Positions 45,478 through 58,469 are shown, numbered from the stretch's first letter. The stretch is DNA of 64,000 nucleotides from Notolepis coatsorum (GCA_963971535.1 OZ020589.1:85778258-85842257); one strand, 5' to 3'. The notes: generated from the sequence alone by a model not told the origin. A program made the numbers and translations.

Positions 45478-48400
45478 TCCACGGCGGGAATAGAATAGAG
45501 TGCATTCAAAACTCACCAAACGTCCAAGAGGATGGAGACAACCGCGTGGAGTTGACGAAGTTCATCTGCCGAATGACCGTCCTCCTCATCTTGGCATAAC
45601 AATGCTGCACGCGCTCTCTCTAGGTTAGCTAACACTAGTTAGCCTTTAGCTAAGCTAGCTACTAGCCGACATCATCATGGCTATCCCGACTGAACCACAC
45701 ATTAGCACTCGATATTATAACGTAGCTAAAGCTAACTAGCTGTCCCTGCCTTTAGCTAAGCCGACATGGGTAGCCTGACTGAACTGTCTAACATGCAACA
45801 ACTTTCATCTTCAGTCCATCTGCCGAATGACCGTCCTCTTCGTCTTGGCTGGCATAACTAAGCATAACCTCCAAAGCTGCACGCGCAAAGTAGTCAAACG
45901 CAGCTGACGCACGCCGGCGTACACATGATGTAACCCCTCCCTTCATTGAAACCAATAGTATGTCTGCTGCAGAGCCCCAGAGCTCCAATAGTGAGTATGT
46001 CTGCTACAGAGCCGCAGAGCCAGGAACAAGTCAGACACATTCTACAAACGTGTCTAATGTGAAATATATAAGCATATAAGCAAAACTAGATTTTAGGTCT
46101 GTGATGAAAAAGGGCCTCGCGGGAAGGGGGGCCTCGCAAAAAAATAAAAAATAATAATAATAATAATATAAAAAAAAAAAAAAATTGATTTTCTTTTGTG
46201 CGAGGCCCCCCTTCCCGCGAGGCCCTGTGCGACCGCACTGCTCGCACACCCCCTGAGGCGGCCCTGACTGTCAGATAACGGTTTTGTCCAACATATTTCT
46301 GAGCAAATTGACATTTTCCTTGAAACAAATATGACATTCGGCACTATTTGGGAGAGCTTAAAGGCATTTCTACGGGGCCATATAATTTCGTATTGTTCGT
46401 TTATCAGAAAGCAGAAAGAAAAGCGCTTAACTGAACTAGCAGATCTCATTAAGAAGCTGGATCAGCAGCACTCAATGGCACCGTCGCCAGACCTTTATAA
46501 ACAAAGACTAAACTTACAAACGGAATTCAATCTACTCTCCACTAAGCAGACGGAACAGCTGATGCACAGATCCAGACAGTCATGGTATGAGCATGGGGAC
46601 AAACCATCCAAGACTTTAGCTCACCAAATTCGTCAATCGGAGGCTTTGCACATGATCCCTGAAATTGAAACCCAATCTGGACACCCCTCTAAGGACCCTA
46701 AAGTAATAAATGAGAGTTTCCAACATTTCTATTCAAAACTTTATAATTCGGACTCGTTAAAAAACCCTGAAGTGTTTGATGCATTTTGTGAGGGCCTGGT
46801 GTTTCCAACTTTGGGGGACGATGACATAAGTGAACTTGATCAGCATATCACCTTAGAAGAAATTAAATTGGCGATCAAATCAATGCAGTCTGGTAAATCA
46901 CCCGGTCCAGATGGCTTTCCGGCGGAATTTTTTAAGGTATTTAGTGACAAATTGTCTCCGCTCTTGCTGGACATGTACTCGGAATCCTTCGACTCGGGAT
47001 GCCTGCCTCCTACTCTCCAGCAAGGGACAATTTCACTTCTGTCAAAATCAAACAAGGACCCATTGCAATGTTCGTCGTATCGCCCAATATCACTTTTGAA
47101 TGTCGACTGTAAAATACTATCTAAAACTCTAGCTCTCAGATTTTAACATGTGTTACCTTCTATGATATCCCCGGATCAGACAGGATTTGTAAAGGGCAGA
47201 CAGGGCTTCTTTAATTTGCATAGGCTATTTAATATTTTATATACCCCTTCACCCTCGACACCTGAGATTGCTCTGTCATTAGATGCCGAAAAGGTGTTCG
47301 ATAGGGTGGAGTGGGACTATTTGCTTTTTACTCTTGGAAAATTCGGTCTAGGTGAAAGGTACATTTTGTGGGTAAGGCGCTTGTATAACTCGCCCATGGC
47401 CTGTGTCAAGACAAACGATGTATGTTCCCCTTATTTCCCACTGAATCGTGGAACCAGACAAGGATGCCCATTATCCCCTCTCCTGTTTGCAATTTCTATA
47501 GAACCTTTAGCTATGAAGTTGCGAGCGGAAGACAGGATCAGGGGAATCCATAGGGCTGGCCTAGAACACAAATTATCCCTCTATGCTGACGACCTGTTAC
47601 TTTATGTGTCTGACCCCTTGGAATCGCTTCCCCATGCTCTTACCATTTTCAGAGATTTCGGCTGTATCTCTGGATATAAATTGAACATGCATAAAAGCGA
47701 GTTGTTAGCCGTTAACAGTGAAGCTGAGGAGATCTCATTTGAGGCATTTCAATTTAAGGTAGCGGATCATCTGACTTATCTAGGCATCAAGGTCACTCGC
47801 TTACATAAAAATCTATACGACAAAAAATTCGCAGCACTCCTGGAGCGTACTAAATCAGCTCTTCAAAGATGGGATAGGCTTCCCTTATCACTAATTGGTC
47901 GTGTTAATGTTGTTAAAATGAATGTCCTGCCCAAATTTTTATATATCTTTCAGTGCGTCCCAATTTATTTACAGAGACAATTCTTTAACACACTAGATAA
48001 ACAGATTTCGGCATTCATTTGGAATGGCAAACTTCCAAGGATTAGGAAGCCATTTTTACAAGAGGCAAAACGGTCAGGGGGGCTGGCCTTGCCAAATTTT
48101 CAATTTTATTATTGGGCAGCAAACACACGCAATATTCTTTACTGGATGAGGGATCGGTCGACTGAGACTCCAACATGGTTGCATATTGAGTCCTCCCACT
48201 GCGGAAAAACCTCATTGCAAGCTTTGATTAGCTCAGCCCTTCCGTTAAAATTGGATGCATACCGACATAACCTGATAGTGCATCACTCTCTTAGAATCTG
48301 AATACAATGTAGGAAAAGGTTCGGTCTACAATCAATGTCGTCTCGGGCACCAATCCCTTGCAATCATATGTTCCCACCGTCCCTATTGGACTCGGCTTTT

Positions 48401-48793
48401 AAGATCTGGAGCAATAAGGGTATATCTACAGTAGTTTTAAAGATCTGTATATTGACATCTGTATATTGTTTTTGCCTCATTTACTCAGCTGACTCAAAAG
48501 CACGACATCCCCCGGACTCATTTGTCTTTGTCTCATTTGTGACTTTGTACGCAACAGATATCCTAAATTTCCCAACATGCCTGAAAAAACAACTTTCGAT
48601 TAATTTCTAGATGTTAATGTATATAGAAGGGGAGCGATTGGAGTATTGTATGATATATTGTCGACCCTACATTCCCCCTCTCTCACTATTATCAAATCAC
48701 ATTGGGATGATGATCTGTCTGTAGAATTTTCGGATGAACAATGGCAATCTATTCTCCGGAATGTTCACTCTTCCTCAATATGTGCCAGACATG

Positions 48794-50125
48794 GGCCCCG
48801 TTCCATGTACCTGGATAACTGAGTTAGCCGGATAACTTTAGCTGGATAACTGGGTTAGCCGGACTTTCCGGTTTCATGTACGTGGATTTTCCAGATCACC
48901 ATGCCAACAGATCCAAAAGTTTGAGCCTGCTCGAAAGCAGAGTTCAAGTTCAAGTTAGCCCGATCACGCAGAGCCACGCCCCCGCAAAGAAGTGACAGCT
49001 CGTTTCCTGAAACTATTCCCACAGTCTACGATCTGCATTATACCATTCTGAATTACGTTTTTGTGCTCCATTCTTCCAGAGGGGGCTTTTGAAATGTAAA
49101 ATAGACCCAAAATGCTGATATTAAATTCACTTTGTCCTAAATAATGCACGTTATATATACCGTGGCGACGGTGGCGCTCGCTCGTGCGATGTACACAAAA
49201 ATGTGGTTATTTTAATTGTAACTGGGATTAAGATGTCTGATGAGATGCGCTGTTTGACGGATTTGAGAAATTGAATGAGCCGTTGACGTCACATGAATGA
49301 ATGAGGATAAAGAAATAAAACTTCATTCAAAATAAGGAATATTCTAAACACGGGTCTCTCGTTCATTAATGTATAAACAATGAATTTATCCCATCTGGCA
49401 CAGTGGCCCAGCGGTAGTGCTCAAGCCTGCCAACCTTGTGACCTGGGTTCAAATCCTGGTGTTTCCAATATGATTTTTTTGAATATAATATTAATGATTA
49501 TACGCCAAAGTAGCCTGGTTTTAAGTTAAAATATTATAAATCTACATGCATTGAGGATGTCATTCTTTATATAGCTCTCAACGTGCACCAAATTGAATTA
49601 TTCCTATATTGCAAAAAAAATGAGACGACTAGGGTCTTGAACCCCGGTCGTCCGTGTGAAAGTCAAAAGAACAACCCGTTAGACCACATTGGAGATAAGT
49701 TAAAGATTGACTATACATCAATCAATGGGCAAGAGGGCCGTATCGTAATTCTGTATAACAGTTAACTTATTATTGTCGCTAGCAAGATCTCATTTGATTA
49801 TTCAATCAGCAGGCAAGTTTAAAGAAATATAATCTGATTGATTGAGGTAATGAGGGACTTAGAATTAGCCTATAGATAACGCATTTAACTTGTCGGCGAG
49901 GCGATTGAGCCGTATTGCAATCTGTCAATAAAGTCTTAAATCAATTAATCAATCAATGCCGTTGAGAATCAGGGTCTCTGCCATCGATACGTGCTGGCTT
50001 GAGTTAACGAGACTGAATCCACCTTTGTGAAACAGGAAAATCCCGGCTTCGAACATCGGGTTAACTGAAGCTGGATAATGGACATCTTGATCGACTTAGT
50101 TGAACCACGTACATGAAACAGGGCC
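48794..50125. mobile_element. PIF/Harbinger-like element with tRNA-like modules, copy B
   Basis: Starts GGCCCCGTTCCATGTAC and ends GTACATGAAACAGGGCC, with a 3-bp duplication ATG at 48791-48793 and 50126-50128. It is alignable with copy A along its length, including both tRNA-like modules (about 49395-49468 plus, 49626-49690 minus). Removing it and one ATG restores the L1-like frame. Confidence 0.88.
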
Positions 50126-50739
50126 ATGGGCTCATACAGTTTAAGGTGCTACACCGTCTACATTTCTCAAAGGAGAAGTTGGCTAAGTTTTATCCAGGGA
50201 CAGATCCTTTGTGCAATAGGTGCAAGACGATGACAGGTTCTCTCGTTCATACATTCTGGACGTGTCCAAGAGTAAACTATTGGACATCTATATTTGATAC
50301 TTTTTCTGCAATATTTGGAACCAAAATTGACCCTTCCCCTATAATCGCAATCTTTGGAGTGGTACCAGAGGATATACCTATTCACATAAAACACTCGAAA
50401 ATCATTGCTTTTTCTACCCTAATTGCTAGGCGTTTAATACTTATGATGTGGAAGCAGGACTCTCCCACACATGTCCAATGGACCAGAGATGTAATGGGGT
50501 TGCTGCACTTGGAAAAGATGAGATGCACCTTAGGAGGCTCTACGGATAGATTCTATAAGACATGGCAACCTTTTTTGACGTATATGGAGAATGAAAGGTT
50601 GGGTACACTTCCATAGTTGACTCTATGAGACTATGTTGGGACCTCGGAGCAAGTTGAAGATATGAATGTGTTTTTGTTTTTGTTTTGTTATGTTTGCATT
50701 TTACTTATTTCTGTTAGTTTAGTGTTTGCCTAATGTGAG

Positions 50740-50870
50740 TCTGAGTTGAATCTGGGAGGGGGGAGGTGGGCTGGTGGGAGGGAACTGGTGGGGGGATAGG
50801 CTGGTGGGAGGGAACTGGTGGGAGGGAGTGGGGGTGGGGGGGGGAAAGAACCAAAATGGATGATTCTCTA
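50740..50870 (+). other. G-rich tract in LINE 3' UTR
   Basis: Dense G-runs of three or more (GGGAGGGGGGAGGTGGG and GGGGGTGGGGGGGGG) on the sense strand between ORF2's stop and the poly-A tail. This can form G-quadruplexes, a feature reported for L1 3' UTRs. Confidence 0.75.
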
Positions 50871-51036
50871 TTTTGACACTGACCATATCCTGTATGTATC
50901 CATGCTGGTTGAAAATGAAAATAAAATTATCAAAAAAAAGAAAAAACTATCCGTTTCGTACATGTTGACTCGTCCTTGATAAGCGAGGGGTGTTTTAGAC
51001 CCATAGCCATCATTTAAGATATAGTAACCTGTTAAG

Positions 51037-51420
51037 CTGTAGCCCTATTTTCAGAAATCTCACCTAAAGGTACATGCCTAAGTAAATGGAAGATTGCTCC
51101 ACTTCTCCAATGTGCATGTTCTTGGTATCTAAGCACATCTAGGGACCTGGGGGTATGTATTTCCAGTGTCAGAAATATTGTGTCTCTTACTAGGCTTGAG
51201 TAAATTCTAATGAAAAAAGGGAGAATATAAATTATGATTTATTTTTGCATCTGTGCCGGTGAATAACAACACCATGTTACAATTGTGAGCAAACCGAGCT
51301 CGCTCATTGAGCTCATTCAGCACCTTCTTGAGATCAAGTGTAAAGAAAATCTAAGCAAATGAATAAAGGGAAGATGATTAAACAGAACGATTTGTAGATA
51401 CAGTAATAAATGATAATCGA
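51037..51420 (+). repeat. Interspersed repeat X, copy 2
   Basis: Matches 19442-19580 plus 21023-21215 without interruption and, inverted, 56690-56945. It includes GGGAAGATGATTAAACAGAA near 51365. A TTAA stands at its left edge. Confidence 0.75.
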
Positions 51421-53257
51421 TTTTAATTATAAATTCATATTTGACTTTGAACTTGACCTTGACCTTATTATGGCCAAATCATACATCTATGGATAGGGAA
51501 AAGGCTAATCTTTCCAATGGCAGGGTTGAATTTGGATTTAGTCATTTCCTTGCAGTTTTACGATAAAAGAGATATAATTCGCATTTTTTCTATAAATTCG
51601 TATTGTCGGTAAATCGTATAAAACATCGGTAAAATGAAAATATACGCTTTGACTACTGTTTTGATAGGGTTATGGTATTTACTCTTGGCAACAACAAAAA
51701 ATTATAAAAGAAACAGAACCTCTTAACATCCAAGTGGGCCCTCATGAGGACGATTCGCGACACGCCACTTTGCCGACCTCTAGCGGCTTGGATGTGCATT
51801 TATTTTAATACAATATATAGATAGAATTAAAGCCCTGTTTGTTGCCTGTCAATTGCCCGTTCAGGTGACAAAATCCGTTGAGCGGTTCTCGAGTTACATG
51901 CCGATATGTGAGGCATGCGCCAAAGTACACATTACCACCCCCGACCTCCGGGGGCTCTAGCTCCGTCAATCATTTGGCGATCTCGAAAATCTTTGGACAG
52001 GGTTGTAGCCAATGAGTGTGGCTTTCCAATGATACCCCATGATATGATAATTGGGGATCTAATATGGTCTCTATTGATCGATTTATGATAAAGAAAAGCA
52101 GGGTCCCCCAATTGGGCGACCTACAGGCTTAACATTCAGCGCAAATATCCCTGACCTCCCATTGACTAAAGCGCTGGCACTCCAGGGGTTATCTGGGCAT
52201 AGGGGCGTGGCTCTCAATGTGTTAATAGTCCTACCAGTGTTTATTATTAAGAGTCAGATAGTCCTAACAGTGTTTGTTATTAAGAGTCAGATACAGTAGT
52301 TCTAACAGTTCTCAAGTTCACCAGCCACTCAAATTGTTCCAAATTTACATGGATTTTTAAACATCAAGAACCGCCATGTAAATAAGACATTATCCTTGAT
52401 TGATTGATTTAGTCTAAATACAGAGACTCCAGTTTATCATAGGTCCTTCCAGCCTAAGAACCTAAAGTGACCTTTCAGTCTCTCACCCTGAAACAATACT
52501 CATCAACAAAACATCATAACCATGACATTATGGGGATGAAACGCTTTAGGCCTGCATCCCACTATATTTTAATTTATTTATTTGTAATCAAATAATAATA
52601 ATACTAATAAAGATAATATTCGGTTATACACAGTATGACAAGACACATCATTCTGACCTATCTGAGGTTAACACAGAGTTAAGTTGGCATCTTCAGTGAT
52701 ATCATACATATGTGATATGTTGATTTAATTTAGTTGTGTTGATGTTTCCATTTTTGAAAAATGGGTATACATTCTGTTTGGTTTGGTGGACATTGCAATA
52801 AGTCTATCAGTGTGCTGTATGTGTGTAGGGGCAGGTACATATAAGAATTTTTCTTCTTCCTGTTCCTTTCGGCCATGGAATTTGGTGGATCATATTAATA
52901 TGTACTGTTGGACTGTGGTAATGATGATAATGATGATGATATGTCCACTATGCTGAGAGCCTCACCGTGCAGATTGATTGATTGAATGAAAATTGTATTA
53001 ACAGATTGCAGAATGGGTACAATACAGTACGGCTCAATACACACAATTGTTAAGGGGATGCAGACCAGAGAAAGACTTTCGTCTTGTTTACATCAGGGTC
53101 CCCCATTTTCAATTCATAATGAATTGTAAGTAAGGGTGCAACTTGCTCCGTGCAATCCATTCTTTGTGGATCTAGCCCTAGTCTTAGTACGGTTTACACA
53201 GTGATTCTATATGGTGTGAATACACTACATCAGTCACATAGACATGTGCTCACTACT
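51421..53257. other. Mostly unassigned; short tandem units at 52224-52310
   Basis: 52224-52310 carries two to three units of the AGTCCTAACAGTGTTTATTA repeat also found at 5046-5215. Elsewhere no gene, transposon end or array is recognised. Confidence 0.45.
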
Positions 53258-53617
53258 GTACATTATCCTTCCTTAAACACTTCATTTGACACAGCAGATT
53301 ATATGCTGGCTCCATTCCTCTGTGCTTTAGCACATTGCATTATATTCATAATATGTAATACAAGGCATATCTCCTGCTGTCAGAGACGGCGTGTCCATCT
53401 TGTCAGTTCCTCTTTTCTTAACTCGAAACTAATTTTTTCTCCACTGATCCTATCATTAAAGAAACCTGCTCCGGGCTAAAAGATACATCCTGCCTCCACA
53501 AAGTTATCTCCGCTCCAAATCGCTCCAGCAATTACTGAAGGATTACTTCTAACATTATTTTAGAAGACATGCTTTTGAGCCATGGTGAAGAAACACATTC
53601 ATTCCGTTGTGGTTTAA
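53258..53617. repeat. Local duplication, copy 1 (360 bp)
   Basis: Nearly identical to 54402-54758 in direct orientation, offset 1144 bp. The differences seen are a few substitutions and a 4-base run-length change. No coding assignment is made. Confidence 0.92.
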
Positions 53618-53673
53618 CATACGGCTGTCAGATTGGTTTTCATGGTGAAGTTACGGCTGTTCACACAGGAGAG

Positions 53674-53940
53674 GCAGTGTGCGGGCAGACAGAGTGTGAG
53701 GGCAGACAGACAGAGTGTGAGGACAGACAGAGTGTGAGGGCAGACAGAGAGTGAGGGCAGACAGAGTGTGACGGCAGACAGAGTGTGAGGGCAGACAGAG
53801 AGTGAGGGCAGACGGAGTGTGAGGGCAGACGGAGTGTGAGGGCAGACAGAGAGTGAGGGCAGACGGAGTGTGAGGGCAGACAGAGAGTGAGGGCAGACAG
53901 AGAGTGAGGGCAGACAGAGTGTTAGGGCAGACAGAGAGTA
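53674..53940. repeat. Minisatellite, 16-17-bp unit
   Basis: About 15 copies of GAGGGCAGACAGAGTGT with variants, lying between the two copies of the local duplication. Confidence 0.93.
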
Positions 53941-54401
53941 GAAGCTGAGAGGCTAAAAATACACCTGCCATCCAGCTGAAAGGCAGCCAACTGCAGAGGA
54001 ACTGGCTTGTGTGATGCAGTAAATGAAACGCCACAAGCACTGGCACACATCTAACAGCACTGGCACACAGTGTGGGGGCTCTGTATGAGTGAGATTCATG
54101 AGACCATGGCCTCCACAATGTGTTATATTAATGTTTTGAAATCAGTGATGCACAAACAATAGATGTTCAATTTGTGATTATTGCTAGCATGTCAAGCATG
54201 TCAAAATGTACATTATTTATACTTTATACCATGGCCTGGGTATACTCGATTCTAATTGGCTGGAGGGATGTTGATTATTGTTCTATATACTACACAGCTA
54301 ACCATTTATTGCACACATGCTCAAGATTAATCACCTTCTAAATTAATCCGCTACCCAAACTTCACTTCATAATCCCTTGATTTATCACGGCACACGGCCG
54401 T

Positions 54402-54758
54402 GTACATTATCCTTCCTTAAACACTTCATTTGACAGAGCAGATTATATGCTGGCTCCATTCCTCTGTGCTTTAGCACATTGCATTATATTCATAATATGT
54501 AATACAAGGCATATCTCCTGCTGTCAGAGACGGCGTGTCCATCTTGTCAGTTCCTCTTTTCTTAACTCGAAACTAATTTCTCCACTGATCCTATCATTAA
54601 AGAAACCTGCTCTGGGCTAAAAGATACATCCTGCCTCCACAAAGTTCTCTCCGCTCCCAATCGCTCCAGCAATTACTGAAGGATTACTTCTAATATTATT
54701 TTAGAAGACATGCTTTTGAGCCATGGTGAGGAAACACATTCATTCCATTGTGGTTTAA
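54402..54758. repeat. Local duplication, copy 2 (357 bp)
   Basis: Direct copy of 53258-53617, beginning GTACATTATCCTTCCTTAAA and ending GTGGTTTAA. Confidence 0.92.
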
Positions 54759-55413
54759 GCCGTCCACGTCCTGATTATTCCCAAGCATGCTTAGCTCAAA
54801 TCCCCATATACCTGTTCGCTGTATACAAACATACCGTTTTCGAGCCAATCAGCAATACCAACTGAGTCATGTGACTAAGTTGCCCCTTACCTGCGTGATC
54901 TGCTGCACTAAAAAAGTATGACGGGGCTCTATGGAGAAACCATGACACTCCCCTGACTAAAAGTTATTTCAAACGAAAACGTCTGGATGTCATTTTGCTG
55001 TGAGTGTGAAGTCTTTCACCTTTGACATAGCTTTGGCATGGATTGATTGTTTAGATTGCTAGCATGGCTAACACATGCAAATATATTGTAGTCTGCCCAG
55101 TTGTTCAGGATTACGTTCCTTTTGCCCCCTTGATGGGCACTGAGTCTGACGTGGACAGTGAACAGGTCTATAGTTTTCATTCACTTACACCACACAGCGC
55201 CAACTGTGTGGGACAACGATGGAAATAAGTCCGACTTTTCGTTTTATCCCCGACAAGTCAAATACAATTGTTGATCTGTCAAAGTTGTTATGTTTGTTGT
55301 CAATAAAATGAAATTAAATCAAACTGCAGATCTCACCATCTCAAAGATGACGGAGCATAAATATGCAGCAGCATACATACATGTTTTTTTATGAATGACA
55401 ATATCTAAGGAGC
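54759..55413. other. Unassigned
   Basis: No gene, repeat array or element end is recognised. Confidence 0.4.
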
Positions 55414-55694
55414 CTATAACTCAGGGGTGGCCAACCAGTCAGAGACTAAGAGCCACAAAAAAATGACTGTGGTACCACAAAGAGCCACACCATATACCAG
55501 CGTTTCTCAACCTTTTTTTTCAGTCACGGCACCCTTCATGTGTTTATAGGTCTCACCCTCTGGCCTCTGAAGTTGCTAATGTCTTTTTTATTTGGGCCTC
55601 ACAGGGTTAAAAGTACCCTGTGAGACCCACGGTTGCAAAATTACAAAATCACTTTTAGCCATTTAAAAAAAATTATTTATTTAAAAAATTTTAA

Positions 55695-56117
55695 AGGGGA
55701 ACTATTTTACTATTTCTTTCACTATTTGGGCACTTTTACACAATTCCTGTGAGTCTATGGAACACCTAGGTTTTTTTCCAAAAAAATGCATTGTTTTGTA
55801 TTTCTAATCAAGTACTAAAAACCGCATTTTTCTACCTCAAGATCTTAAGCCGTTTTGAGGCTGGGCTCCAACCACTGTGTGGCCTGGTGCCAACTGCCAC
55901 ATCAACTGCCACATTATTATGCAGCTGAGAAATCTCTGACATCACAGATATGCACATTTTCAGATGACTCAGTTCAGTGAGGGTGAATATTGTGAGAGGA
56001 GAATTGGAAGAATTCGCCAATATGAGAATTAGAGACATATATCCTATTAATATAAGTCCACATAGCTAAGAAACAATGGTAAACACTGAAAAAAGCCATT
56101 TATAAGATAGTTCCCCT
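55695..56117. mobile_element. T2/Kolobok-like MITE, 423 bp
   Basis: The ends are AGGGGAACTAT and ATAGTTCCCCT, with TTAA on both sides (55691-55694, 56118-56121). It shares ACACAATTCCTGT and AAAAAAATGCATTGTTTT with the element at 6635-7497. Nested inside the hAT element. Confidence 0.87.
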
Positions 56118-56689
56118 TTAAGCACATGTATAGTCAATTGGTCCTGTTGTTCAGCCTCACAATGCTATTTGATAGTAAATGTGTTTATATGTCCCACCCT
56201 CTGGCCTCTGAAGTTGCTAATTTCTTTTTAATTTGGGCCTCACAGGGTTAACCTCTTAAGCCCGAGATATACAGTAAAAGTGTATATTTTCAGCATTATG
56301 TTTGTTTACCAATTATTTTAACTGTTATTAGTGAAATATAAGATTATAGAAATCTCAGGGCATTGAGTCGGAAACCGGCGCATATTGACAGGAGGAAGTG
56401 GCACAGCCAAAAGTGAGTGTAGTCTTTTGAAGGAAGAGACTCAGGGCTTTCAAATTTCGAAAAACTACCCTACCCAGCTCACACCAGCCCCTGTCAATCA
56501 TCTGACTTCTGGATTTACTTTTTAATTTCTCTTATTTTTTGGGATTATCTCCCACAAACCTGAACGTTATTGCCATAAAACAGAACGCAGTTAGTTTCTC
56601 TACCTTTCTGTGAACGTCTTGCAAAAAACGGTGTTGCAATATGATGAAAAATGGTGGAGAAATTTACATTATAAAAAAGATGGCAGAAT

Positions 56690-56945
56690 TCAGTACTGTA
56701 TCTACAAAACCTTCTGTTTAATCATCTTCCCTTTATTCATTTGCTTAGATTTTTCAGGTCTGGTCAATTTTAGCATGGTGTTATTTACAGTCAAAGATAA
56801 TTTTTCTTTTAAATAGAATTGATATTCTCCTTTGGTTCATTACAATTTACTCAAGCCTAGTAACAGACACACTATTTCTGACACTGATCCATATATGTCC
56901 CTAGATTCAGATACCAAGAACATGCAAATGGACCATTTAAAAAAA
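56690..56945 (-). repeat. Interspersed repeat X, copy 3
   Basis: Reverse complement of 51100-51400. It includes TCTGTTTAATCATCTTCCCT and GATACCAAGAACATGCA. Confidence 0.75.
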
Positions 56946-57226
56946 AATTGTAAATGTTTATTCTACGTCCTTATGGAATGAGTGACATAAAAAAAAAAAA
57001 GTAAAAAAAAAAAAAAAAAAGTAAAAAAAAATTAAAAAAAAAAAAAAATTAATTTTTTTTTATGGATGGAAGAGCCGCACATTGACGGGCAAAGAGCCGC
57101 ATGCGGCTCGCGAGCCGCGGGTTGGCCACCCCTGCTATAACTCATCATTTTCATGGGTGCCTGTTTTACAAAGAACAGAAAAGTGTCACACTCCTTGCTG
57201 TCTTACAGAGGCTGTCAACAGACCCT

Positions 57227-57800
57227 GTCAGCAGCACTGATGATGGAGCTAATGTTAGATGTAACATGTCAGCAGCACTGATGATGGAGCTAATGTTAGA
57301 TGTACTGTAACATATCAGCAGTACTGATGATGGAGCTAACGTTAGATGTAACATGTCAGCAGTACTGATTATGGAGCTAACATTAGATGTAACATGTCAG
57401 CAGCACTGATGATGGAGCTAAAATTAGATGTAACATGTCAGCAGCACTGATGATGGAGCTAATGTTAGATGTAACATGTCAGCAGTACTGATGATGGAGC
57501 TAACGTTAGATGTAACATGTCAGCAGCACTGATGATGGAGCTAACATTAGATGTAACATGTCAGCAGTACTGATGATGGAGCTAACATTAGATGTAACAT
57601 GTCAGCAGCACTGATGATGGAGCTAACGTTAGATGTAACATGTGAGCAGCACTGATGATGGAGCTAATGTTAGATGTAACATGTCAGCAGCACTGATGAT
57701 GGGAGCTAATGTTAGATGTAACATGTCAGCAGTACTGATGATGGAGCTAATGTTAGATGTAACATGTCAGCAGCACCGATGATGGGAGCTAATGGTAGAT
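57227..57800. repeat. Minisatellite, 41-bp unit
   Basis: About 14 copies of CAGCAGCACTGATGATGGAG followed by CTAATGTTAGATGTAACATGT. Confidence 0.95.
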
Positions 57801-58469
57801 GTTAATAGTATATAGTGTCTCAGCAACAAGGTTTACAACAGTGTTGCTGACCAGGTAGGATGCGCTTAATCTCACTATTCAGCTGAATGCGCTCTCTGGC
57901 ATCAGTTTGCTTATACATCAAACACTATGAATTGTTTTGGACTTCTATGTTTTACACATGTATATTTATTCTGCAAATACGCATGCAGTATTATTCTTTT
58001 GGGCGATTTTTTTCCCCTCGAGATAGAGCTAGCAAAGCAGATCGGTATGTGGAGAAGCAATTTATTCCTGGATTTGCATAATCCCTTCATATCATGGCAC
58101 ATCCCGTCCTCGGAATTCAACTCACAAACATGGCTTGAGGCTATGACTGACTGTGCATATTTAACGTGAAAAAAAAGGTTATTGATTTGGGGACAAGCAA
58201 GCTAGCCTTTCTGTCAAACTGTCAGATCATATTCACTGTTTGTTAACCATAAGCAAATTTGTTGACAGAAAGGCTTGCTAGCGTAAAGTATAACTTTCTG
58301 GGTCATTGTCACTGGCATCAGTCAAGTGACAGGTGGTCGTCAAGTGGTTGCTAAGGTAACACAGAGGGACTATAATGAAAGTCAGCAGTGAGCAAAGCAC
58401 TTGTAGGTGTGCGTTAAACGGTTTTAAGGAGCTCTGCTGCGTGTTGAGTGGTTCTTCACCTCCACGTCA
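57801..58469. other. Unassigned; one stem-loop at 58193-58282
   Basis: AGCAAGCTAGCCTTTCTGTCA at 58195 pairs with the inverted copy ending CTTGCTAGC near 58281. No gene is recognised. Confidence 0.5.

Larger units (their letters stand above)
44079..46265. mobile_element. hAT-like element (CAGGGCCGCC family), copy 2
   Basis: The right end is CCCCTGAGGCGGCCCTG at 46249-46265, as in the element at 60179-62378. The two share long segments (44108-44280 with 60250-60425; 45045-45250 with 60585-60790; 45270-46265 with 61575-62378). The left terminus is replaced by an AT run near 44079-44110. It splits the L1-like ORF2 after LSP. Nested in it are a LINE 3' fragment and GA arrays. Confidence 0.8.
43270..50946 (+). 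pseudogene. L1-like (L1/Tx1-type) LINE ORF2, nearly full length, split twice
   Basis: EN domain (43312-44075): ISWNVKGLNRP, then LIIGGDMN, SRIDYFFVD and SDHSPLSLEL. After a hAT-like insertion the frame resumes at 46266. RT: GKSPGPDGFPAEFFK, SYRPISLLNVDCKILSK, DAEKVFDRVEWDYL, GTRQGCPLSPLLFAI and the catalytic YADDLLLYV box near 47583. After a Harbinger-like insertion (48794-50125) the C-terminus continues with CNRCKTMTGSLVHTFWTC, a CCHC-type motif, to TAG at 50614-50616. A G-rich 3' UTR and a poly-A tail at 50929-50946 follow. Stops near 47145 and 48300, an 18-bp duplication near 43435-43470 and EN frameshifts make it inactive. ORF1 is not seen. Confidence 0.9.
55422..57134. mobile_element. 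hAT element (CAGGGGTGGCC family), complete ends
   Basis: Starts CAGGGGTGGCCAACCAGTC and ends GCGGGTTGGCCACCCCTG, with an exact 8-bp duplication CTATAACT at 55414-55421 and 57135-57142. No transposase is seen. The interior holds a T2-like MITE (55695-56117), a piece of repeat X (56690-56945, inverted) and poly-A runs near 56985-57055. Confidence 0.92.

Noticed and set aside
51717-52215. Another TTAA-flanked element
   Set aside because: TTAA occurs at both places but the adjacent sequences are not inverted copies of each other.
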